Part shown: positions 57,394 to 64,000 of the stretch, piece by piece | Layout: each line of letters starts with the position of its first letter | How positions within the stretch are numbered: the first letter of the stretch is position 1 | Notes under the pieces: model-generated | Database searches by the model: none | Seen by the model: the letters and a program-made list of their open reading frames with translations, nothing else | Told to the model about the DNA's origin: nothing | Program-made: the position numbers and the translations under genes | Assembly: GCF_000974445.1 (NCBI RefSeq) | Contig: NZ_BBOJ01000022.1 | Span: 186,001 to 250,000 of the forward strand | Reading direction: 5' to 3' | Source of the DNA: Lentzea aerocolonigenes | GTDB lineage: Bacteria > Actinomycetota > Actinomycetes > Mycobacteriales > Pseudonocardiaceae | DNA: 64,000 nucleotides

Positions 57394-57549
57394 CTAGGGG
57401 ACCAGGACGTCGTACAGGAAATGAGCGATCCTGACGCCTAGTCCCATGAGTCCGACGACGTGAGTCGAGCCGCAGTGACAGCTGCGGCTCGGCTTGCGTC
57501 TCGGCTTCCTGCCGGAACGCTTGTCGTCTCGCCCACCTCGTTTGACCAC
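57394..57549 (-). CDS. Small basic protein with a Cys-His motif
   Basis: The 51-residue product (VKRGGRDDKRSGRKPRRKPS, then SCHCGSTHVVGLMGLGVRIA and HFLYDVLVP) starts at a GTG six bases after a perfect GGAGG. The first half is strongly basic; the second has C-x-C and a His, suggesting metal binding, then a hydrophobic end. It is on the strand opposite to the phage genes and is one of two reverse-oriented genes next to the terminase genes. No family is recognised. Confidence 0.45.
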   Translation of the reverse strand: MVKRGGRDDKRSGRKPRRKPSRSCHCGSTHVVGLMGLGVRIAHFLYDVLVP

Positions 57550-57992
57550 TGTGTGCCTCCTTGCCGACACGACTTGTCGACGTAGGGGGTGTCGGCGTCC
57601 CCTACCCACGTGTCGTAGAGGAAGACCGAACACAGTTGCCAACCGAGCGATGCGGCAGCAACAGCAACCGCACGTACAGAAGCCTATCTGGCCGCTGATC
57701 ATCGGGGAGCCCGATCGGGTGGTGGCTTCCGTTTCGCGGTCGTCAGCCTAGCGAGAGATGCCCAGGTGAACGACCTTCGCTTGCCCTAAATCGCTAATCC
57801 CACGCTGATGGCTGATCAGCGGTCCCCCCACTGAGTGCGTTCTGCCGACCAGCACACGCAGGTGTCGCACGCAACTCCACTTGTGGCGCTGGACACCAGG
57901 GTCGTACAGCAATCTTCAAGGCGTGCCGCCGATGTGCGCAACAGCTGGCACACATCTCGCACACAGCTCGCACACCTGCGCACATCGGCGAG
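57550..57992. other. Non-coding region upstream of the terminase genes
   Basis: About 440 bases carry no supported gene. The last part (57927-57990) is a large inverted repeat with internal repeats; the remainder shows nothing I can name. Phage packaging sites commonly lie here. Confidence 0.45.
57927..57990. repeat. 14-base inverted repeat with internal CACAC repeats, possible packaging site
   Basis: CGCCGATGTGCGCA (57927-57940) and TGCGCACATCGGCG (57977-57990) are exact reverse complements. The 36 bases between hold repeated GCACAC units (CTGGCACACATCTCGCACACAGCTCGCACACC). It ends 12 bases before the terminase small-subunit ATG, the place where a pac or cos recognition site is expected. 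Confidence 0.55.
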
Positions 57993-58001
57993 GTGGTGCC
58001 G

Positions 58002-58460
58002 ATGGGCAAGCGCGGCCCGGCCGCGAAGCCAACCAAGCTCCGCATCCTGCACGGTGACAGGGCCGACCGGATCAACGCCGACGAACCCGAGCCGCCCGAG
58101 GACGAGATCCGTTGTCCTGACTGGGCTTCCGAGGACGCGCGCTCAATCTGGCAGCGCCTCGCGCCCGGCCTGGAAGAACGCGGGGTGCTGACCGTCTGGG
58201 ACGTGGACGCGTTCCTGCTGCTGTGCGAGGCACTGGCCCGCTACCGCTCGGCAACCCAGCTCGTCAACGGCTCCGCCCTGCTCGTTCAAGGCGGTTCGGG
58301 GCTGATGAAGAACCCGGCGTTGCAGGTGCAGGCCGAAGCGGAGCGCACTTTCTTGCAGGTCGCCGCGCGCTTTGGGCTGACGCCAAGCGATCGGCAGTCC
58401 ATCAAGGTCGAGGTGGGCCGCGATGGCAACAAGGGCGGCGCGGACCGCCTCCTCTCCTAA
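58002..58460 (+). CDS. terS: Phage terminase small subunit, P27 family
   Basis: The 152-residue protein begins GKRGPAAKPTKLRILHGDR, the P27-family N-terminus, followed by LARYRSATQLVNGSALLV and MKNPALQVQAEAERTFLQVAARFGLTPSDR, a highly typical small-terminase helical core. It recognises the packaging site and directs the large subunit. I chose ATG 58002, after GAGGTGG, over the GTG nine bases earlier. It overlaps the large subunit gene by 38 bases. Confidence 0.9.
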   Translation: MGKRGPAAKPTKLRILHGDRADRINADEPEPPEDEIRCPDWASEDARSIWQRLAPGLEERGVLTVWDVDAFLLLCEALARYRSATQLVNGSALLVQGGSGLMKNPALQVQAEAERTFLQVAARFGLTPSDRQSIKVEVGRDGNKGGADRLLS

Positions 58461-60141
58461 GACCTCCCGCAAGACCGCGAAGTCCTCCCCGCGGCTTCCC
58501 GTGTGCGGCCGGGAGTTCGACGGATCGCGCTGCCGCAAGCGCGGCAACCACTTCTGTGTCCCGCGCGCAGATCACGCGCAGGCGTTCGCACAGGAGATCT
58601 GCGTCCACACGAAAGACCGTTGGGCACGTAAGCCGTTCATCCTCGCGCCATGGCAGCGAGACGACATCGTCAGGCCATTGTTCGGCGAAGTCCGTTGGGA
58701 CGCTGAGGCTTCCTGCTACGTCCGTCGCTTCAGGATCGCGTGGATTGAGATTGCCAGGAAGAACGGCAAGAGCGAGCTTCTGGCGTTCGTGGCGCTGTAC
58801 ATGCTGGTCGGCGACGGTGTCGAGTCCGCGGAGATCTACGGCTGTGCGCGCGACACCGAGCAGGCGAAGCTGGTGTTCAACGTCGCCGCCCGTATGGTCC
58901 GGTTGAGCCCCGTTCTGTCTCGTCGGTTGCGGGTGATCGAGCACTCGGCGCGCATCGTCGACGAGAAGACCAACAGCGTCTACGCGGTCGTGCCCTCCGA
59001 CGCGCTGGGCAACCTCGGCTCCAACCCCTCCGCCGTGATCTTCGACGAGGTCTTGACGCAGCCCTCCGGCGACTTCTGGCACGCGATGCGCACCGGCATG
59101 GGCACCCGGCTTGAGCCGCTGCTCATCGCCGCCACCACAGCAGGCAACGACCCCACGTCGTTCGCCAAGGCCGAGCACGACGAGTGCGTGAAGATCGCCG
59201 AGAACCCCGACCGCGCCCCGCACCGGTTCGTGTACCTGCGCAACCTGCCCGAGGACGCCGACCCGTGGGACGAAGCCAACTGGCACCTCGCCAACCCCGC
59301 GCTGGGCGACTTCCTTTCGTTGCAGGCGTTGCGGGAAGAGGCGATCGAGGCCCGCAACGATCCGTCCAAAGAGAACGTGTTCCGCCAGTACAGGCTGAAC
59401 CAGTGGGTCAGCCAGTCGTCGCGGTGGATGCCTATGCACCTCTACGCCTTGTGCGTCGGCACGGATGCGACGTCCGCGGACCGGCTGCGGGAGCTGCACG
59501 CCGGCCGCCCCGCGTGGGGTGGCCTCGACCTCGCGTCCAAAATGGACCTGACCGCGTGGTGCCTGATCATCCCGGCCGGCATCGACGGCCACGCCTCCGC
59601 GCTGTGGCGGTTCTGGCTGCCCGAGTCGGCCGTTGAGGCGCTGGACAAGCGCACTGAGGGCAAGGTCTCGCAGTGGGTTGAGCAGGGCTGGATCACGGCC
59701 ACGGACGGCGAGGTCATCGACTATGACGTCATCGAGAACGACATCACCGCGGACACCGGCCTGGTGCGGGTCGCGGACATCTCCTACGACGAGTGGTCCG
59801 GCGAACCCGTCCGTCAACGCCTCGAACGCCGCACCGGCGTCCCCATGTACCCCGTGCCGCAGACCTACAAGGGCATGACCCACGGCATGACCGAGCTCAT
59901 GGCCCTGACCAAGTCCCGCGCCTGGTCACACCACGGAAACCCCGTCGCCGAATACTGCTTCGACTCCGTCGAGGTCCGCCACCCCGCAGGCGAACCCGAC
60001 CTCATCCGCCCCGACAAGCCCGAACGAGGCAAGACAGGCAAGCGCATCGACGCCGTACCCACCGCCGCGATGGCTGTAGGAGGCTGGAAGCTGCGCGGCG
60101 CGAAGCCGAAGAAGTCAGGGAGGATGGTCGTGATGGGCTAA
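58423..60141 (+). CDS. terL: Phage terminase large subunit
   Basis: The 572-residue protein shows the ATPase part (PFILAPWQRDDIVRPLFGEV, then a Walker A-like IARKNGKSELLAFVALYML and Walker B AVIFDEVLTQPSG) and the C-terminal nuclease part with acidic residues (WGGLDLASKMDLTAWCLI, VRVADISYDEWSG, CFDSVEVRHPAGE). The order and length are normal for a double-strand DNA packaging motor with DNA-cutting activity. The N-terminus carries a Cys/His cluster. The gene looks intact. Confidence 0.93.
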   Translation: MATRAARTASSPKTSRKTAKSSPRLPVCGREFDGSRCRKRGNHFCVPRADHAQAFAQEICVHTKDRWARKPFILAPWQRDDIVRPLFGEVRWDAEASCYVRRFRIAWIEIARKNGKSELLAFVALYMLVGDGVESAEIYGCARDTEQAKLVFNVAARMVRLSPVLSRRLRVIEHSARIVDEKTNSVYAVVPSDALGNLGSNPSAVIFDEVLTQPSGDFWHAMRTGMGTRLEPLLIAATTAGNDPTSFAKAEHDECVKIAENPDRAPHRFVYLRNLPEDADPWDEANWHLANPALGDFLSLQALREEAIEARNDPSKENVFRQYRLNQWVSQSSRWMPMHLYALCVGTDATSADRLRELHAGRPAWGGLDLASKMDLTAWCLIIPAGIDGHASALWRFWLPESAVEALDKRTEGKVSQWVEQGWITATDGEVIDYDVIENDITADTGLVRVADISYDEWSGEPVRQRLERRTGVPMYPVPQTYKGMTHGMTELMALTKSRAWSHHGNPVAEYCFDSVEVRHPAGEPDLIRPDKPERGKTGKRIDAVPTAAMAVGGWKLRGAKPKKSGRMVVMG

Positions 60142-60770
60142 TCGGTGGCCTCAAGATCAACGATCGTCGCACCAGATGTACCCAGGTCCCGGCGGAACGC
60201 CGCGATAAACGCGGCTGCCGTGCCGTCACGGTCCTCGTAGGGGCTCTGTGCAGACAGGACGTTCTCCACTTTGCCGCCCTTTTCCGTGAGCGCTCGTTGC
60301 AGTGGAAGAGCCTTCTGGTGAGCCTCGGTGGTAACCGCCACAACGTGGTCGGAAGCGATGAAGGCGATCATGGCAAGCGCCTCAGTCACGTCCGCTTCTG
60401 CCTTTGAGATCTTGTCTCGCTCGACCAGCTCCATCACGTCGTCAGATTTCTGGTTCACGCGCACGAACAACCAGTTGATGTGCAACTGGATCAGCCATTT
60501 CCGGTACGCGGCAAGGTACCTGGCGTAGAGCTCGATTCGTTGTTGGCGAAGTTCCTTGACGTTGTCGTGGGCTCGCTCGGCGAGTTCCTTTCGCTGTTCC
60601 CTTTCACGTTCGCGGCTCCAGCGCAGGTCCTCACGCTGTTGCTCGCGCTCCCAGCGGCGGTCATCGCGGCGCGCGGCAAGGATCTGACCGCCCCAGGCAC
60701 CGCCGACAGTGCCGATCACGGCGAGAACGCCGAGCATGATCGTGACCCACAATGGCACCGACATTCCCAT
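60138..60770 (-). CDS. Membrane-anchored coiled-coil protein, reverse-oriented cargo gene
   Basis: The 210-residue protein has one N-terminal helix (LWVTIMLGVLAVIGTVGGAWGG) followed by a long charged coiled coil (RRDDRRWEREQQREDLRWSR ...) and a C-terminal soluble domain (AVTTEAHQKALPLQRALTEKGG). It is transcribed against the late phage operon, between terminase and portal, and its last four bases overlap the terminase stop region. This layout is that of a moron (accessory gene). Membrane-anchored proteins of this kind can act in superinfection exclusion, but that is only a guess here. Confidence 0.7.
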   Translation of the reverse strand: MGMSVPLWVTIMLGVLAVIGTVGGAWGGQILAARRDDRRWEREQQREDLRWSREREREQRKELAERAHDNVKELRQQRIELYARYLAAYRKWLIQLHINWLFVRVNQKSDDVMELVERDKISKAEADVTEALAMIAFIASDHVVAVTTEAHQKALPLQRALTEKGGKVENVLSAQSPYEDRDGTAAAFIAAFRRDLGTSGATIVDLEATD

Positions 60771-60812
60771 GTACCAACCCTAACCACTGCCCTCACGGGT
60801 GTGGATTACACG

Positions 60813-62357
60813 ATGGTGGTGGTCTTGCTGGCCATTACCACGAAGTTCACGTTGTCACCCGAGCAGTGGGTGACCCGCCTCGCGCGGCTGCACAACCGGC
60901 AACTCCCCGAGCTCGAACTACTGGACGCCTACTACGAGGGCGAACAGCCGCTGTCCTACATGCACCCCGAGTTGTTGCGGCGCTTGGACTCCCGCCTGCG
61001 CTCGGTGGTGATCAACTGGCCTCAGTTGATCGTGGACTCGCTGGACGAGCGCCTGGACGTCACCGGGTTCCGGCTCGGCGGTGAGGCGGCGGCCGATCGG
61101 GAGCTGTGGCACATCTGGCAGGCCAATCGGCTGGACCTGCATTCCGAGCAGGCGCATGTGGACGCGCTCGCGCTGGGCCGCTCCTACGCGATCGTGGGCA
61201 GCAACGAGCGCGACCGCGCCACTCCGCTGGTGACGGTGGAATCTCCGTTGGAGGTCCACGTTGACCTGGACCCGCGCACGCGCGAGGTCCGGGCCGCGTT
61301 GAAACGGCAGTACGAGGAGGACGGCGACGGCTACACCGAGGCCTACGCCACGCTCTACCTGCCGAACGAAACCGTCTGGTACTCCAGCGACAACGGCGGC
61401 GGCACCTGGGTAGAGCTCAACCGCGACGAGCACGGCATGGGCACCGTGCCCGTGGTCCCGATCATCAACCGGCCGCGCATCCGCCGACGCCGCACCGCAC
61501 CGCCCCGGCTCGGGCGCTCCGAGCTGATCAGCGTTCTTCCGCTGTCCGACGCAGCCTGCAAGATCGCCACGGACATGATGATCAGCGCCGAGTATCACGC
61601 GATGCCGCGCAGGTACGCGCTCGGCTTCGACAAGGACGACTTCGTTGACGCGCAAGGGCGACAGCTCACGCCGTGGGAGTCCGTCGCGGGTGTGTTGTGG
61701 GCGTCTCCCAAGTCCCCCAAGGAAGACGGCGTCAGCGTCGGCCAGTTCCCTGAGGCGAACCTGTCGAACTTCCACGACACGCTCAACACCCTGGCGCGCG
61801 TCGTCTCCAGCCTGTCCGGCCTGCCGCCGCACTACCTCGGTTATGCCACCGAGAACCCCGCCAGCGCGGACGGTATCCGTTCGTCGGAGTCGCGGCACAT
61901 CAAGCGGGCGGAGCGCCGTCAGCGCACGTTCGGCGACAGCTGGGAACAGATCATGCGCATCGTGCTGATGGTGCGTGACGGCCGCATTCCGGCCGAGGCG
62001 CTGCGGATGGAATCGCAGTGGGCCGACGCCGCCACGCCGACGTTCGCCGCGCAGGCCGACGCCGCCGTCAAGTTGTACTCGGCGGACCGGCTGTTGCCGC
62101 GCCGCTTCGCTCGCCGTTCGCTGGGCTACTCCGACACCGACATCCGGGACATGGAGGCCGAGGACGCCGAGGCGTATTCGCGCGTCGCGGGTGGCGATCA
62201 AGCCTCGGAGTTCGGCCCGAAGCCGCTTCCCGAGCCACGCGAACGTGAGACCGCGGCCGTGTCGCTGCCCTCGCCGCGTCGTCCGGTCGGGCAGCTCGGC
62301 GGCCAGGTGCTCCCGCCGCCCGCCGTGCAGTTCATCGAGCCGCAACCGGCGATCTGA
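60813..62357 (+). CDS. Phage portal protein
   Basis: The 514-residue protein has the SPP1 gp6-like portal layout: LPELELLDAYYEGEQPLSYM near the N-terminus, an acidic beta-rich middle, VPVVPIINRPRIRRR, the helical stem region and VVSSLSGLPPHYLGYATENPASADGIR near the end, a common portal landmark. Its position directly after terminase (apart from the reverse gene) fits. Two further in-frame starts, GTG at 60801 and GTG at 60816, are possible; I chose the ATG. Confidence 0.9.
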   Translation: MVVVLLAITTKFTLSPEQWVTRLARLHNRQLPELELLDAYYEGEQPLSYMHPELLRRLDSRLRSVVINWPQLIVDSLDERLDVTGFRLGGEAAADRELWHIWQANRLDLHSEQAHVDALALGRSYAIVGSNERDRATPLVTVESPLEVHVDLDPRTREVRAALKRQYEEDGDGYTEAYATLYLPNETVWYSSDNGGGTWVELNRDEHGMGTVPVVPIINRPRIRRRRTAPPRLGRSELISVLPLSDAACKIATDMMISAEYHAMPRRYALGFDKDDFVDAQGRQLTPWESVAGVLWASPKSPKEDGVSVGQFPEANLSNFHDTLNTLARVVSSLSGLPPHYLGYATENPASADGIRSSESRHIKRAERRQRTFGDSWEQIMRIVLMVRDGRIPAEALRMESQWADAATPTFAAQADAAVKLYSADRLLPRRFARRSLGYSDTDIRDMEAEDAEAYSRVAGGDQASEFGPKPLPEPRERETAAVSLPSPRRPVGQLGGQVLPPPAVQFIEPQPAI

Positions 62358-62377
62358 CCATCTGGTGGTGATGCCCG

Positions 62378-63352
62378 ATGACCGCGCCCATGACGGAAGT
62401 GGACGCCGAGTTCTACACCGCACAGCAGCGCATAGTCCGTACCGCCGCCAACCAGGCCCAGACCGCCTGGCGTGAGCTCGGCAGCGCGGCGATCGACTCG
62501 GCCGCCGCCGCTGATGTCCGTTTGCAGGTGGTCGCGACCCTCGAAGAGGCGCAGGCCGAGGCCGCATCGTTGGCACCGCTGTACGTCGCCGCCACGCTGG
62601 CCGCGCTCGGCGCTTTGTCCAATCCGGTCGGTGCGCTCGTGTCGGCGATGTTCTCCGGGCTGGCCGCCAACGGTCTGCCGCTGGCCGCGTTGGTGGACTT
62701 CGCGTTGCGCCGCTACCGGCTGGCTCTGCTCGCCGGCGTGCCCCCGTCCGAGGCGCACGCGCTCGGACTGGCCAAGCTGCTGACCTACGTCACGACCGAG
62801 GCCGCGGACGCTGGCCGCCTCGCCCGCCACGCCGCCGCGATCCTCGAACCCGAGCTCGCCGGATACGAACGGGTCGTGACGCTGCCCGCGTGCGGACGCT
62901 GCATCCTGCTGGCCGGACGCCTCTACACCTTCTCCACCGGCTTCCTACGGCACCCGCGCTGCGACTGCGACATGCGCCCCGTCACCCACGAGCAGTGGCA
63001 CGACGACCGCCCCGGCAACACCCCACGCGGCCTGTTCGACTCGATGACCCCGGAGCAGCAGAACAAGGCCTTCGGGGTCGGCGACGCCGAGGCGATCCGG
63101 GCCGGTGCGGACATCTCCCGCACGGTCAACGCCCGCCGTAAGAACGCGGTCTACGTCGCGGGCGGGCACGAATACACCCTCGACGCCACCACCGTGCGCG
63201 GCCACGGCCGCCAGCTCGGCGAGCTGGCCAAGCAAGGCGGCCGGTACAGCCGCTCCCGCGTCCCGCGCCCGACCGCCGCCCAACTGGTCAACACCGTCCC
63301 CGACCGCGCCGAGCTGATCCGCCAGCTCCGCAGGTTCGGCTACCTGCGCTGA
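62378..63352 (+). CDS. MuF-like minor head/morphogenesis protein
   Basis: The 324-residue protein starts with a long helical part (TAQQRIVRTAANQAQTAWRE, VRLQVVATLEEAQAEAASLA) and ends with a Cys-containing head-morphogenesis domain: LPACGRCILLAGRLYTFSTG, HPRCDCDMRPVTHEQW and a C-terminal basic tail. This pattern is typical of the protein encoded after the portal in actinophages, needed for capsid assembly or DNA ejection. The start at 62378 follows the portal stop by about 20 bases. Confidence 0.82.
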   Translation: MTAPMTEVDAEFYTAQQRIVRTAANQAQTAWRELGSAAIDSAAAADVRLQVVATLEEAQAEAASLAPLYVAATLAALGALSNPVGALVSAMFSGLAANGLPLAALVDFALRRYRLALLAGVPPSEAHALGLAKLLTYVTTEAADAGRLARHAAAILEPELAGYERVVTLPACGRCILLAGRLYTFSTGFLRHPRCDCDMRPVTHEQWHDDRPGNTPRGLFDSMTPEQQNKAFGVGDAEAIRAGADISRTVNARRKNAVYVAGGHEYTLDATTVRGHGRQLGELAKQGGRYSRSRVPRPTAAQLVNTVPDRAELIRQLRRFGYLR

Positions 63353-63404
63353 CCTGAGGGTTTCCTGTTTCCTCCTCGCCCCGGAAAGGGGGTTTCTCCT
63401 CCCG

Positions 63405-64000
63405 TTGTCCCAGCCGACCAGCCCACCCGCCAACCCTGCCGAGAACCCGCCCCACGCCCCCGCACAGCCCCCGGCCACCCCACCGGCACAGCCACCAGCC
63501 CCCGTCACCGAGCCGCCCGCCGACACGTCCACCCCGGACTACAAGGCGCTCTACGAGCAGGCACAGACCAAGCTCACCAAGGCCGAGAGCACGGCGCGGG
63601 AGCACAGCGCTAAGGCCAAGCGTCTGGACGAGATCGAGGCCTCCCAGCAGACCGAGGCCGAACGCGCCACCGCCCGCGCGACGGCGGTGGAACAGCAGCT
63701 CGCGACGATGCGCCGCACCGCCGTGGACGCGGAGATCCGCGCTGCCGCAACCGGATGGGCCGACCCGAGCGACGCGCCGCGCTACCTCGACGACCGGGAC
63801 CGCTACCTCACCGAGGACGGCACGGTCGACACCGCCGCCATCACAGCGGACCTCGCCGCGGTGCTCACCCAGCGCCCGCACCTCGCCCGCGTCGACGGCC
63901 CACGCCGCCCGGCTCCCGACCCGTCACAGGGCCAGCGCCACGGCCCTTCCGGCACTGCGGAACAGATCCGCGACGCCGAAGCACGCGGCGACTGGGCCAC
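63405..64000 (+). CDS. Phage capsid scaffolding protein, incomplete at window end
   Basis: The frame from TTG 63405 (AAGGGGG upstream) is open to the window edge, giving at least 198 residues. The N-terminus is Pro/Ala-rich (TSPPANPAENPPHAPAQPPA), then a coiled coil (YKALYEQAQTKLTKAESTAREH, EIEASQQTEAERATARATAV) and a DAEIRAAATGWADPSDAPRY block. This is the usual layout of the scaffold encoded between the MuF-like protein and the major capsid gene. The major capsid gene is expected just beyond the window. Confidence 0.78.
   Translation, partial: MSQPTSPPANPAENPPHAPAQPPATPPAQPPAPVTEPPADTSTPDYKALYEQAQTKLTKAESTAREHSAKAKRLDEIEASQQTEAERATARATAVEQQLATMRRTAVDAEIRAAATGWADPSDAPRYLDDRDRYLTEDGTVDTAAITADLAAVLTQRPHLARVDGPRRPAPDPSQGQRHGPSGTAEQIRDAEARGDWA

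Noticed and set aside
1-64000. CRISPR array
   Set aside because: No regularly spaced direct repeats with unique spacers were seen. The repeats present are short tandem units or the coding repeats at 53660-53930 and 48160-48210.

Overview
The window is high-GC DNA with frequent GTG and TTG starts, ATGA/GTGA/TTGA stop-start overlaps, strong GGAGG ribosome binding sites and many two-component systems, TetR, LysR and XRE regulators and lipoproteins. It looks like a secondary-metabolite-rich actinomycete. An RbpA homologue confirms Actinobacteria. The gene content suggests Pseudonocardiales (Lentzea, Kutzneria or Amycolatopsis-like), which is inference.

Region 1 (1-13.2 kb) is ordinary chromosome: a ketopantoate-reductase-like gene divergent from a TetR regulator with two operator copies between them, a lipoprotein, a membrane-anchored diacylglycerol kinase-like enzyme, an MFS exporter, a class II glutamine amidotransferase, two two-component systems, a LysR regulator and a flavodoxin with a possible MFS remnant behind it.

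Region 2 (13.5-28.4 kb) is a one-direction biosynthetic operon. It begins with the two enzymes that make 3-amino-4-hydroxybenzoate (GriI/GriH type). An adenylating ligase, two carrier proteins, a ketosynthase, a half-size ketosynthase-like protein and a second ligase follow. It ends with a CreE-like flavoenzyme, a CreD-like lyase (together the aspartate-nitrosuccinate route to nitrous acid) and a CreM-like ligase expected to diazotise an aromatic amine. The logic is that of diazo or deaminative clusters such as cremeomycin and the p-coumarate/avenalumate clusters. A stand-alone TnpB element sits inside the operon, directly behind the second ligase, and appears to supply that ligase's stop codon.

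Region 3 (28.4-35.7 kb) holds a methyltransferase, then a minus-strand efflux operon (lipoprotein, MacA-like adaptor, ATPase, MacB-like permease) divergent from an OmpR/histidine kinase pair. The lipoprotein and the kinase sensor domain share a four-cysteine repeat pattern.

Region 4 (36-46.2 kb) is an accessory island: an integrase remnant, a secreted NucA/NucB-type nuclease with a ComJ-like inhibitor, an RbpA paralogue, and a compact lasso-peptide cluster. That cluster has a 46-residue precursor with a predicted 15-residue core, a cyclase, an RRE-protease fusion and a GNAT acetyltransferase. The core and the acetyltransferase match the albusnodin type (Lys-acetylated lasso peptides). The acetyltransferase seems to lack any ATG/GTG/TTG start at its true N-terminus. 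PrimPol-like, TPR-regulator, epimerase and XRE genes follow.

Region 5 (46.5-64 kb) is the left part of a tailed-phage prophage in its usual order: early small genes, a replication-type protein, a DUF932 protein, HNH endonuclease, PAPS-reductase-like protein, terminase small and large subunits, a reverse-oriented cargo gene, portal, MuF-like head protein and a scaffold that runs off the end. Its integrase is not in the window.
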